Of a DNA stretch of 64,000 nucleotides, positions 35,723 to 44,356 are shown piece after piece (position 1 is the stretch's first letter; every line of letters starts with the position of its first letter). The DNA comes from Woeseiaceae bacterium (GTDB lineage: Bacteria > Pseudomonadota > Gammaproteobacteria > Steroidobacterales > Woeseiaceae): assembly GCA_021773075.1 (NCBI GenBank), contig JAJFKT010000015.1, forward strand, positions 109,022 through 173,021. Reading direction: 5' to 3'. The position numbers were made by a program, and so were the translations under genes. A model generated the notes under the pieces. It did no database searches. It had not been told where the DNA came from and saw only the letters and a list, made by a program, of their open reading frames with translations.

Positions 35723-37011
35723 CGCGCGTAGCTACGATTGTAGTCATCGCTCTCTGGTGTCAGGAATGATCCATCGCCGTCGCGACCAACGTAGATAGCG
35801 CCGATCGACGAACGCTTTCCTACTTCCTGGCTAATTCGCGCAACGCTAAACTGGTTGCCCGGTGCGATGCTTGCAACGGCTTCAGTACTCATGAACAGCA
35901 AACCGAGGTTGGTTCGCTCGCCGACTTTGCCGGATAGTCGGGCGCCACCTTCGACCGGGATGATCTCTCCTTCGTCGCCGATACCAATGCGGCGACTGAA
36001 AAAGAGTTCAACCTCGCCGCCATTGCCAACGCCGAACTGTCCCGCGTTCTCAAGGAAGAAGGGGCGCTTCTCGGGGAAGAACAGGGCGAATCGGTCGAGA
36101 TTTAGCTGCACATCATCGGCTTCAACTTGAGCGAAGTCGGTGTTGTAAGTGAGGTCCAGTGTCAGGCTCGGTGTAATCGAGTATTTGACGTCGACGCCGA
36201 CGTCGGAGTCCGTCTCAGTACCGATCACGCTGCCGCCGCGTCGCGCGCTACTCAGTACGTAAGGCGTCACCTGCAAATTGCGTTGTCCGGGTGTCTCGAT
36301 ACCTTTGAGCGTGCCGGCCTCGGAAACGCGTTGCAGGCTTCGGTTACGGTCCAGTGGTGCCCAATAGGCGATCTCATTGTTACGGCGAATATTGCGTTGG
36401 AAGTTGATGCCCCAGTCCTGCACGTCACCCGAGCCATAACGCAGGGTGCGAAATGGAATCTCAAACTCGGCGCTCCAGCCGTAATCGCCGATCTGCGATT
36501 TAACTGTCCACGAGCTGTCCCAGTTCAGGTTGAAGGCGCCGCCGCCGGATCCGAAATCGCCGCCGCCTTCCTTGGTGATTTGTGCGTCGTACTCGATACC
36601 GGCTGCGTTCGTACCAAATATAAAGCCGTTTTGCCGATCGAGGAGGCCGTCGATGATGACGCGAAATGAATCCGTGTCATTAAGGCTCGAATCTCGCCGG
36701 CTATCAGTGACGATAATGCCGGACGGATCATCGTCATGCGCGATAACACCGATGTACAAGGCCGTGTCCGAGTAGCCGATGAACACCTCGGTTTTCTGCG
36801 ACGACGGCTGCCCGTCATTCGGCTGCACTTGTTGTAAACCGGTAGCCGGTACTGCGCCAGCCCAGGCATCGTCACCAATGACATCGCCATCGATAACTGG
36901 CGTGCTCACAAGCGGCTGAGCCTTCATTTCGGGCGGTGCCGCGAAGCTCGCGTGCGCCAGGAATGGCAGACACACTGGTAATAGCAGCTTGAAACTTAAT
37001 GGCCGTGGCAT
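35683..37011 (-). CDS. DUF5916 protein with N-terminal CBM9-like domain, N-terminal part of frameshifted gene
   Basis: Secreted outer-membrane protein. A signal peptide (LPFLAHASFAAPP) leads to a carbohydrate-binding family 9-like domain (STPVIDGDVIGDDAWAGAVPA, LYIGVIAHDDDPSGIIVTDSRRD) and the start of the DUF5916 barrel (FFPEKRPFFLENAGQFGVG). The frame ends with nonsense residues ARWMAPGLSASTCC after the shift near 35725, and the rest continues in the ORF at 34814. Only one of the two starts at 37011 or 37056 keeps the signal peptide at the N-terminus, so I use 37011. DUF5916 proteins are common in marine polymer degraders; the substrate is unknown. Confidence 0.85.
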   Translation of the reverse strand: MPRPLSFKLLLPVCLPFLAHASFAAPPEMKAQPLVSTPVIDGDVIGDDAWAGAVPATGLQQVQPNDGQPSSQKTEVFIGYSDTALYIGVIAHDDDPSGIIVTDSRRDSSLNDTDSFRVIIDGLLDRQNGFIFGTNAAGIEYDAQITKEGGGDFGSGGGAFNLNWDSSWTVKSQIGDYGWSAEFEIPFRTLRYGSGDVQDWGINFQRNIRRNNEIAYWAPLDRNRSLQRVSEAGTLKGIETPGQRNLQVTPYVLSSARRGGSVIGTETDSDVGVDVKYSITPSLTLDLTYNTDFAQVEADDVQLNLDRFALFFPEKRPFFLENAGQFGVGNGGEVELFFSRRIGIGDEGEIIPVEGGARLSGKVGERTNLGLLFMSTEAVASIAPGNQFSVARISQEVGKRSSIGAIYVGRDGDGSFLTPESDDYNRSYARWMAPGLSASTCC

Positions 37012-37107
37012 GCCTGGCATTATAGAGACGCTGAGAGCCGTGTCCACAGCCATCACAGCGCTCTAAAATCCAGCAGAATTCGCCGCCTCAGTCGATTCCA
37101 GACGCTG

Positions 37108-37746
37108 CTATAACAGGCCGTCCAATCCATCGAGGTCGTTGATTACCCGCCATTGTCCGCCGGTTTTCTCAACCCGGCCCTGCCACTCTTGTAGCCGGCC
37201 AAGGTATTCGCGCGGGTCGATATTGTCCGAACGTAGCTTGGTAACATTGAGCGCAATAACATCAAATCCTTCAAGCGGCACATCGATATCACGTACATAG
37301 CCTTTCTCAAGGTCCTCTTTGAGGTCCGAAAAGATCAGGATCGTCTTGGTGCCGGTGTCTTTTTCGTTGAGAAATTCCACAGCCTGCAACAAGCCGCCGG
37401 TTATATCGGTGTACTGTGCCGGCCTCGCGCTCGCCACAAAATCACTCACTTGTTGTGCAAACAATCGCTTCTGGCGATTGATGGCGCTGGGTCGATCATC
37501 AAAGGATGTTTTGGCGATGATGTCCTTCTCGCTAAAACTCCCGGTATCGATCCGGGCCACAGCAAACGTGTCCGACGCGTCCAGCTTTGAAAGCGTAAAG
37601 CGAATGATCTGCTCGGCCTTGGTGAGTTCCTCGGCGTAAGTTCCGGACGTATCGAGCAGCATGTAAACGCCGTTGTTTCTCGGCGCTGTGTCGCTGCTGC
37701 ATGCTGCGAGGAGTATGAAGAGTGTAAAGAGGATGCCGTATTTCAT
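37108..37746 (-). CDS. VWA-like lipoprotein
   Basis: A 212-residue protein with a lipobox leader (FILLAACSS) and a von Willebrand A-type fold. A metal-site-like DTSGT near the mature N-terminus and a later IFSDLKED strand fit the VWA core; full MIDAS conservation is uncertain. The ATG overlaps the stop of the upstream membrane protein gene (ATGA), so the products are probably made in fixed proportion and act together at the inner membrane or periplasm. The track start at 37836 would lie deep in that upstream gene. Confidence 0.82.
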   Translation of the reverse strand: MKYGILFTLFILLAACSSDTAPRNNGVYMLLDTSGTYAEELTKAEQIIRFTLSKLDASDTFAVARIDTGSFSEKDIIAKTSFDDRPSAINRQKRLFAQQVSDFVASARPAQYTDITGGLLQAVEFLNEKDTGTKTILIFSDLKEDLEKGYVRDIDVPLEGFDVIALNVTKLRSDNIDPREYLGRLQEWQGRVEKTGGQWRVINDLDGLDGLL

Positions 37747-39191
37747 AGTCTCGCTCCCTTCAGGCGCTGGTCGCGTATTGGCTGCGTGCCCTCGGGATAG
37801 CGCGCTCCTGCTTTCGACATGCGTTCTTCGAGCCACAGAGGTACGAATAGCGGCAAGTCATAAATCTGCATCAGGAGCACACCGAGATAGCGAAAAATGT
37901 TGCCAAACAATCGCAGAGACAGGGATATCAAACGCAGCAACGATATCGCCAGTAGCCCGATCACCGTTCTGAGCGAGTGCACAAACGTCTCCAACGGAAT
38001 GGCCACAAACGTCAGCGCAAATGGCAGGATGAATCCCATACCCATCTGCGCAGCTGTCGTGATCCACATGTACTCGCCAGTTGCAGTTGCGCCCACATCG
38101 CCGCGCAGCAGTGCACTCGTCGCAAGTTCGTCGTGCAACAGAACCTCGCGCATGTAGGCGAGTCCCGCCTCGACGCCTGCCAGCAAGAACAGGATCGAGA
38201 ACGTGATGTAAATCATACGTACGCGCGTTTTGTCGGGCAGGGCACCGATCACCGGGAACAGGCGCGTAATGCGCAGCGACTCCATCAGGAACAGACCCAT
38301 CGATATCTCGACCAGAATGATAACGAGGGCGGCGATATCCGCGGTGCGAAAGTTTCCGATCAGGCTGGTGCCGCCGACCATTTCAGCCATCGGTCTTGCG
38401 ATCAGTGAGAAGTTAATGGTTGCACCACCGATCGCAATACACAGCACGAATGCCGAGACGAAGAAATTAACCAGTGATGACGAAGACAGCACGGATATGG
38501 CACGGTCGCGGCCGCCAACGATGTCCTCGTATTCCTGCATGTGCCGGTCGATGGTGACGGAACGACTCAGGAGACTGTCAACGTTTTTGCCGACAGCGGC
38601 CAGTGTCTGCTGGATCTGTCGCCAGTCCGGTCGCATGTGTCGCAGCAGTTTGTGACGCTTCGCGCTGGCCGCGTGATAGGCCGTCATCGCTTCCTTGTTC
38701 GCCTTGATCAGCGACTTGTGAATGTCGCTAAGGATACTGCCGACATGGGCGCGCCCTTCCTTGGCGTCCATTTCGGCCACAGCTTTGACCGCCCTGACCC
38801 AGCCGGGCGGGTCGGGTGGTACATCGACCGCTTCCTGATGGTCCTTCTCGATCCGCCCGATGGATTCACTCAGTGAGCGGTGCAGCGCCGAGTAGTTGGC
38901 AAGGTCTTTCCTCACGGTCTCGTTAATGCGTTCGAACTCACGCTCAATAATGCGTTCTTTCGCTTCCCGGCCAGCCGCAAGCAGGACGTCGCGATTGCGC
39001 ACCGCGAGATTGGCTTCCGACCGCGACACGGCCTTCGAGGCCACGCGGAAGCTGCGGTGCAATCCCTGCGCCGCGGCCTGAATAGTCTTATGTGCAGTAC
39101 TGCGTATGAGGTACAGCGCGGCGATGATCAGAATGATCCAAAGTAGTGCCGACGCAACGGGCCAGGGCGTAATGCTAAGCATGAAATTCAT
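37743..39191 (-). CDS. Large membrane protein with coiled-coil region, VWA partner
   Basis: A 482-residue protein with one N-terminal helix (ASALLWIILIIAALYLI), a long charged helical region of about 200 residues (AVSRSEANLAVRNRDVLL to VTIDRHMQEYEDIV), then about five further membrane segments (LVNFFVSAFVLCIAIGGATINF, IAALVIILVEISMGLFLM, FILPFALTFVAIPLETFV and others). The coiled coil is predicted on one side of the membrane. No family is recognised. It is followed with 4-bp overlap by a VWA lipoprotein, so the two form an unnamed pair. Confidence 0.78.
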   Translation of the reverse strand: MNFMLSITPWPVASALLWIILIIAALYLIRSTAHKTIQAAAQGLHRSFRVASKAVSRSEANLAVRNRDVLLAAGREAKERIIEREFERINETVRKDLANYSALHRSLSESIGRIEKDHQEAVDVPPDPPGWVRAVKAVAEMDAKEGRAHVGSILSDIHKSLIKANKEAMTAYHAASAKRHKLLRHMRPDWRQIQQTLAAVGKNVDSLLSRSVTIDRHMQEYEDIVGGRDRAISVLSSSSLVNFFVSAFVLCIAIGGATINFSLIARPMAEMVGGTSLIGNFRTADIAALVIILVEISMGLFLMESLRITRLFPVIGALPDKTRVRMIYITFSILFLLAGVEAGLAYMREVLLHDELATSALLRGDVGATATGEYMWITTAAQMGMGFILPFALTFVAIPLETFVHSLRTVIGLLAISLLRLISLSLRLFGNIFRYLGVLLMQIYDLPLFVPLWLEERMSKAGARYPEGTQPIRDQRLKGARL

Positions 39192-39398
39192 GATGGTAAC
39201 TCCGCTGTCTTAGTAAGAACCGTAGACCGGTGGTTTTGCGAAGCGCCCTTTCGGACGCCGTGCCTTTTTCATCTTCGAGCGCAGCGTTTCATATTAATGG
39301 GCGGAGTGCCATCGGTATGCGACATAACGGTCTCCCGTTCAGCATCGCTTCAGCATACGTATGGCCAGATAGGCGTTACGTATCAAAGGAGCACGATG

Positions 39399-39959
39399 AT
39401 GAAACGAACGACAATTACGCTTTCACTGGCGGCCGCGCTAGTGTTTACGACTGTATTACCAGTGGCTGCACATGCTGGCCCTGGCGCCTATGTTGGGGCA
39501 AGCATCGGCAACGCGCGTTTGGATGATAATTTCGATGGATTCGGAATTGATACCGACGCTGACGCCTATCGCTTTTTCGGTGGTATTCAAATCAGCGATA
39601 CCTTCGGCATTGAAGCGGGCTATCTGAATTTCGGAGACTTTACGGAATCGGTAGACCTGGGCGGTTTGCTGTCACGCACTGACATCAGCGGTGATGGCTG
39701 GACCCTGGGCGCAACACTCGCGCTGCCACTTTCAGAAAACCTGTCTCTTTTCGGCAAAGGTGGAGTGTTCTTTTGGGATGCTGATATTTCCGTCGATGGA
39801 TTCTCGATCGACACACCCGGAGACGACAATCCTTACTATGGCGGCGGATTGAAACTTGATCTTAGTGACAACTTCTCGCTGACGGGCGATTGGACAATCT
39901 ATGAGTTCGACGTCCTGGAGACCGACGTTATCTCACTCGGATTCAACTATCGATTTTGA
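39399..39959 (+). CDS. Small outer-membrane beta-barrel protein (OmpW/OmpA-like)
   Basis: A 186-residue barrel with signal peptide (LPVAAHAGPGAYVG). About eight amphipathic strands can be traced, ending in a C-terminal Phe (ISLGFNYRF), the insertion signal for the outer membrane. The sequence AYVGASIGNARLDDNFDGF is typical of the porin family with eight-stranded barrels. AAAGGAG lies seven bases before the second of two tandem ATGs, so I start there. The 3' end overlaps the convergent CoA-transferase gene by 17 bp. Confidence 0.88.
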   Translation: MKRTTITLSLAAALVFTTVLPVAAHAGPGAYVGASIGNARLDDNFDGFGIDTDADAYRFFGGIQISDTFGIEAGYLNFGDFTESVDLGGLLSRTDISGDGWTLGATLALPLSENLSLFGKGGVFFWDADISVDGFSIDTPGDDNPYYGGGLKLDLSDNFSLTGDWTIYEFDVLETDVISLGFNYRF

Positions 39960-41832
39960 CGCTCTGTTGTAGTGCATGGCAGAGCAGGCGTTGCATCAGG
40001 CGCTGCTTGAGGTTGGTTGGAAGTTCGAGGCCCATGCGAGCCAGCTCGTTCTCGAAGCCTGATTGCGTGCTGTTGAACACTGCGTGCAACATTGTGCGCA
40101 GTCGTTTTCCCGTAGTAGCGGTATTGTTTTGCAACCATCCGAGCGCTTCGACCAGCGCCTGTTCGTCACGGGTCAATTCCGTGCCGAGCGGATAGGCAGG
40201 AAAATGCTCGCGATGCTGATTGAAGACAGATGCGATGACGTCGGGACGGTTCTTAGTAGCATCACCTGCCATCCGGTAGTCGCGCTCGACCTTGCCGGCG
40301 CGGCGCGGTGCTTTAATGAGACTGCCGTGAAATTCGGCACCCGCTACGTGCAGTAGTCGATCGATCGCATCGCGGTCGCTGCAGCCACGCGTTGCAGCAA
40401 TGCCGTACTCGGTCACGAACACGTCGCGGTGATGCCGCGGCACGGTATTGTGGCCGTAATTCCAGCGAATGTTCGACGACACCTTGCCGCCACTCTCGCG
40501 ACGCGCACGACACATTAATATCGACATCGCTCCATCGAGCGACTGCGCCATCGAGACAAAGTCGAACTGACCGCCAACGCCGCTAACAACACGTCCGTCT
40601 TCAAGTGCATCGGAAACCGCCGCGCCGAGCAACGTAACCATCATGGTTTCGTTGATAAAGCGCGCATCGCGGCGCTGCGCTCGCTTCTCGGTTTCCTCGC
40701 CAAACAAAGTGTTTACTTTCGAGATGCGGGTCATGTCGATTAGACGGCGTCGCTCTTCGGGCAGTGCCCGCAATCCGTCGTACAAAGCGTTGGAACCAAT
40801 GAAGAAGCCAGCGTGCATGACGGCTTCCGTTGCATGATCGGCCGGCCGTTTGATGAGGCCTGCTTCAAACAACGTGAACAATGCATCACTGAGCAACTCG
40901 GTCGATGCGTAAAGTCCCTCCCGAAATGGCGTGAGCTCAATCGGCAGATGCCGGCGTCGTTCGGTTGCCGTTCCTCCGGGTAACTTCTCGAGCACCTCAG
41001 CAAACAGTTCCGGTGATGAGTGCCGAAGAAGCAGACAGTGAGCAACAGCATCGCTGAGTGAGCCGATACCGAGCTGCAACGTGCCGCCGTCGCGAACAAG
41101 ACTTGCAACATGCATAGCGGTCGCATAGTCGCCGTCAGACACGGCACGGTTGGGCAGAGTGAACAACGGATAGTCGAAGCGGCTGTCGTCAAGAACGATA
41201 TCGATATCTGCTGCATTGAGATCGGCGTCGCCCGGCATGAAAGGCATGTGGTGATTGACCTGCCCGACGAGCAAGGCCGACAGACCCTTATTGCGACGCT
41301 CATTGAAGTACGGAAGCAAGTCGAGCGTGACCTCCGGGTTGGAGCCGAGACTGTAATGCCCGGGCTGGTCCGGCGAGATGGCAACCAGTTGTGCCAGTAC
41401 ATTGACGCCGAGGTGCATTAGTTCGCCTGCTACCTCGCTGTAATTGATGCTTGAGTATGCTTGCTGCACATAGGTATTGCCGAGGTAGGCGCCGGGCCGC
41501 AAGTAGAATTCCTGTACACGCACGTTGGCTGGCATTGAACCGCTACGAATTGCGTCGGCGTAGCGGGGTACAGGCCAATCCGAATAGAGTCGTTCGACCA
41601 GCGGCTCGAGAAAGCGCTTCTCAAGCTCGCTCTTGGCTTGTGGTGGCTCCAGCGTCAGCCCGGTAAAAATCGTGAGCGATATCGATGAGTCCTGCGCCGC
41701 CAGCTCGAATAAGGCATCGACAACGTGCGTCGCCTTGCCGATACCGATCGGCAGACCGAGCACGACGTCAGACCCAACACGCTCGACGATAGTCCGAGCA
41801 GTTTCTTCAGCGGTTTTGTAGGTGGCAGTCAC
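39943..41832 (-). CDS. Acetyl-CoA hydrolase/transferase family protein
   Basis: A CoA-transferase-fold enzyme of about 630 residues. The N-terminal domain begins VGSDVVLGLPIGIGKATHVVDALFE, matching the family start, and the C-terminal half has VSGVGGQFDFVSMAQ, whose GVGGQ loop is the CoA-site motif, and VTEYGIAATRGCSDRDAIDRLL. The track start at 41898 adds a proline- and histidine-rich tail without family support; the GTG at 41832 fits better. Acts on acetate, propionate or related acyl-CoA in central carbon metabolism; the exact acyl group is not deducible. Confidence 0.88.
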   Translation of the reverse strand: MTATYKTAEETARTIVERVGSDVVLGLPIGIGKATHVVDALFELAAQDSSISLTIFTGLTLEPPQAKSELEKRFLEPLVERLYSDWPVPRYADAIRSGSMPANVRVQEFYLRPGAYLGNTYVQQAYSSINYSEVAGELMHLGVNVLAQLVAISPDQPGHYSLGSNPEVTLDLLPYFNERRNKGLSALLVGQVNHHMPFMPGDADLNAADIDIVLDDSRFDYPLFTLPNRAVSDGDYATAMHVASLVRDGGTLQLGIGSLSDAVAHCLLLRHSSPELFAEVLEKLPGGTATERRRHLPIELTPFREGLYASTELLSDALFTLFEAGLIKRPADHATEAVMHAGFFIGSNALYDGLRALPEERRRLIDMTRISKVNTLFGEETEKRAQRRDARFINETMMVTLLGAAVSDALEDGRVVSGVGGQFDFVSMAQSLDGAMSILMCRARRESGGKVSSNIRWNYGHNTVPRHHRDVFVTEYGIAATRGCSDRDAIDRLLHVAGAEFHGSLIKAPRRAGKVERDYRMAGDATKNRPDVIASVFNQHREHFPAYPLGTELTRDEQALVEALGWLQNNTATTGKRLRTMLHAVFNSTQSGFENELARMGLELPTNLKQRLMQRLLCHALQQSVKIDS

Positions 41833-41937
41833 GCCGCGAGTATAACGATTAAACACGTGAATGGGGTGGTGAGCGCTCGGTGCTGCGGGACCTGCCAAAT
41901 TGTCAGTAATTATAGAAATATCAGTGGTATAGACGTA

Positions 41938-41957
41938 TACTGTATATATTCACAGTA
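41938..41957. promoter_or_regulatory. LexA (SOS) box before DUF222-HNH gene
   Basis: TACTGTATATATTCACAGTA fits the gammaproteobacterial LexA consensus (TACTG-(TA)5-CAGTA, core CTGT-N8-ACAG). It begins 44 bp before the GTG start and overlaps a -10-like hexamer TATACT. A matching site precedes the second DUF222-HNH gene at 63120, which supports function. Confidence 0.85.
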
Positions 41958-41981
41958 CACCACTATTGAGCGGAGGGAACC

Positions 41982-43295
41982 GTGTCCACAGCCATCGCAA
42001 TTGTCCAAACTCCAGCAGAATCCATCGCCTCAGCTGCCGAGCAACTCGGCGCTGAGATCACCGAACTTTGCAGCTACATCTACGCTGCCGAAGCTCGTCT
42101 ACTGTCCTTGATTCGCCAGTTTGACCAGAACGAATACTGGGCTGGTCAGGGCCTGTGTTCCTGCGCGCATTGGCTGAATTTCAAATGCGGCATCGGTATG
42201 AACGCGGCCAGAGAGAAAGTGCGTGTCGCACATGCATTGGCCGGTCTGCCCAAGATCAACGAAGCAATGGCCAGTGGCAAGATGAGCTATTCCAAGGTCC
42301 GCGCGATAACGCGTATCGCCGACGAGACAAACGAGGACTACCTCCTGATGATCGCTGAACATGGCACAGCTCATCACGTCGAAAAACTCGTGTCGAAATT
42401 CCGTACGGCGAAGGGCTTGCAGGACGTCGAAATTGCTAACGAGCAATACAACAATCGCGAAGTAACACACTTTTATGATCACGATGGTTGCCTGGTCATA
42501 AGAGCGCGGCTGCCAGCGGAGCAGGGCGCATTGATCGTTAAGGCACTGGAAATGGCGATGGACAATGATTTCGCTGAGACAGAAGTTCTCACAGAGAATG
42601 ACGAGCCAACTCCAATCGCAGCCCGCCGCGCCGATGCTCTGGCAGAAGTTGCAGAAACCTACATGAACAACAACGAATCGTCAGGCTCGACGGCGGACCG
42701 TTATCAGGTCGTAGTTCATGTAGGAGTAGATTCCGAGGCTGAACGTGAATGCGTCAGCCACATTGAAGATGGCCCCGGCGTTACCGCGGTAACGTCGAGA
42801 AGAATTGCCTGCGACTGCACAGTCGTAGCGATAAAAGAAGACGAAAACGGCGAGCCACTCTCAATCGGCCGCCGATCACGGACAATTCCACCCCCAATGC
42901 GCCGTGCATTACGCGCGAGAGACAAAGGTTGCCGCTTTCCGGGCTGTACCAACACCCGATTTGTCGATGGACACCATATAGAGCACTGGGCCGACGGCGG
43001 TGAAACGAGTTTGGACAATCTTGTGCTGCTCTGCCGGCATCACCACCACCTGGTTCACGAGGGAGGCTTTGTTTGCGAGAAGTCTGCGGATGGAAATATC
43101 CAGTTCAGAGACCAGCGAGAGCAGCATTTGGAGCTGTCGCCACAAATGCCGGGCGTTGCTGCGAATGACGACGTGCAGCAATGGCTGGATCGTGAGTTTT
43201 TCGAGGCGAACATCGACAGTGAATCCTGTGCCGCCCGATGCCAGGCCGGGGAACGCATGGATTGGCATGCGGCGGTCGGAAGTTTGTTTTACTGA
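41982..43295 (+). CDS. DUF222 / HNH endonuclease domain protein (copy 1)
   Basis: A 437-residue protein with an N-terminal DUF222 (13E12 repeat) domain (NAAREKVRVAHALAGLPKI, GKMSYSKVRAITRIA) and a C-terminal HNH nuclease domain (GCRFPGCTNTRF, then VDGHHIEHWADGGETSLDNL and LCRHHHHLVH), including the His-Asn-His residues. Start GTG with GGAGGG six bases upstream. A LexA box covers the promoter, so expression should rise on DNA damage. The role of these proteins is unproven; they may be mobile or phage-related nucleases. A paralogue begins at 63120. Confidence 0.92.
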   Translation: MSTAIAIVQTPAESIASAAEQLGAEITELCSYIYAAEARLLSLIRQFDQNEYWAGQGLCSCAHWLNFKCGIGMNAAREKVRVAHALAGLPKINEAMASGKMSYSKVRAITRIADETNEDYLLMIAEHGTAHHVEKLVSKFRTAKGLQDVEIANEQYNNREVTHFYDHDGCLVIRARLPAEQGALIVKALEMAMDNDFAETEVLTENDEPTPIAARRADALAEVAETYMNNNESSGSTADRYQVVVHVGVDSEAERECVSHIEDGPGVTAVTSRRIACDCTVVAIKEDENGEPLSIGRRSRTIPPPMRRALRARDKGCRFPGCTNTRFVDGHHIEHWADGGETSLDNLVLLCRHHHHLVHEGGFVCEKSADGNIQFRDQREQHLELSPQMPGVAANDDVQQWLDREFFEANIDSESCAARCQAGERMDWHAAVGSLFY

Positions 43296-43363
43296 TACCC
43301 AAATAAGTTGCCCGTATTGGCACGACTTATATACTGTAATTGCATCGATCTGCTGGAGACATG

Positions 43364-44035
43364 ATGCACACTCCAAAAATACAATGTGTGGCCATTCTGC
43401 TGATGGCAGTTATTTCTCACTCTTCATTCGCACAAACAGTGAAGAAAGACGGTTATGCCGCGATGGCGTCGGGCGATTTCGATCAGGCACTTGAGATCTT
43501 CGATCAGCTCGGAGAACAAGGTGACTCTGTTGCTGAAGGAATAGCTGACTACGTCCGTAGTCTGACCCCCAAACAACGCGAGCAAGCTATCGCTGAGATG
43601 GGCGCGGAAGCTCTAAAGGAGGGTGATTTTGACCGCTCGGAACGAATGTTTTCGCTCGCTCGCGAAAATGCGGTTTCACGAGGCGATGCGGACTCTGTAA
43701 GAGTCTTTGGCGAAGTATTAGGTGTGGTTGCCAAGGCACGTGCCGAAACGGCAGACCGGCAAGCATCCACGCAACAAGAATCATTCCAGGTCCAGGATTC
43801 GGAGCCTTCATGCCAGACCACGGTCACGATCGAAATAGTCGTCGACGAGGGTCTCGGGCGAGAGAACTGTTCAGACGGTGCACCCGAAGCATTGATTACC
43901 AAACATCGTCAAGAAGTTGCCGTCGCTTGGCAGAGGCTGGTCGATGCTGGTCCTGCAAACGGCAGTATTTTGGTGCTGACGAAAGAGCAAACGTCCCGAT
44001 CAATAGTTACTTATCAACAAGACGAGAATCCTTAG
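43364..44035 (+). CDS. Secreted repeat-like protein of unknown function
   Basis: A 223-residue exported protein with signal peptide (MAVISHSSFAQT). The mature N-terminal half has SEL1/TPR-like helical pairs (YAAMASGDFDQALEIFDQLGEQG, KEGDFDRSERMFSLAREN). The C-terminal half is acidic with two Cys residues. GGAG lies five bases before the second of two ATGs, which I use. It follows the DUF222-HNH gene by about 70 bp and may or may not share its promoter. Confidence 0.75.
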   Translation: MHTPKIQCVAILLMAVISHSSFAQTVKKDGYAAMASGDFDQALEIFDQLGEQGDSVAEGIADYVRSLTPKQREQAIAEMGAEALKEGDFDRSERMFSLARENAVSRGDADSVRVFGEVLGVVAKARAETADRQASTQQESFQVQDSEPSCQTTVTIEIVVDEGLGRENCSDGAPEALITKHRQEVAVAWQRLVDAGPANGSILVLTKEQTSRSIVTYQQDENP

Positions 44036-44078
44036 CCATCGCGTTTGTTTACTGATTGGTCACTTTACACTACTGAAT

Positions 44079-44270
44079 ATGCCCGAGATTTCCGAAACTT
44101 CTATCAGTTGCCCCTACTGCGGCGAATCAATATCCGTACTGGTGGATGACTCAATACCCGAGCAAAGCTACGTTGAGGATTGCCAGGTTTGTTGCAGACC
44201 GATCGTCCTGGACGTGATCGTCGATTTGGACGGTGACGTCATCGTTTCAGCACGCAGCGAGAACGAGTGA
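44079..44270 (+). CDS. CPXCG motif cysteine-rich protein
   Basis: A 63-residue zinc-ribbon-type protein with ISCPYCGESI and CQVCCRPI, the two Cys pairs that define the CPXCG family (PF14255). Acidic C-terminus (VIVSARSENE). Length and motif spacing are complete. Its role is unknown, though it occurs widely in gammaproteobacteria. Confidence 0.88.
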   Translation: MPEISETSISCPYCGESISVLVDDSIPEQSYVEDCQVCCRPIVLDVIVDLDGDVIVSARSENE

Positions 44271-44356
44271 GCTCAAGGTAGTTCCCCGTATTGCCCCCGC
44301 CACCAAAATGCCCTAAATCTAGAGCGTGACCATGAGTCGCACCGGAGGACAGGGCA

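Noticed and set aside
36127-36669. 180-residue plus-strand ORF
   Set aside because: It lies wholly inside the DUF5916 gene on the other strand, lacks a ribosome binding site and recognisable domain, and is a frame shadow.
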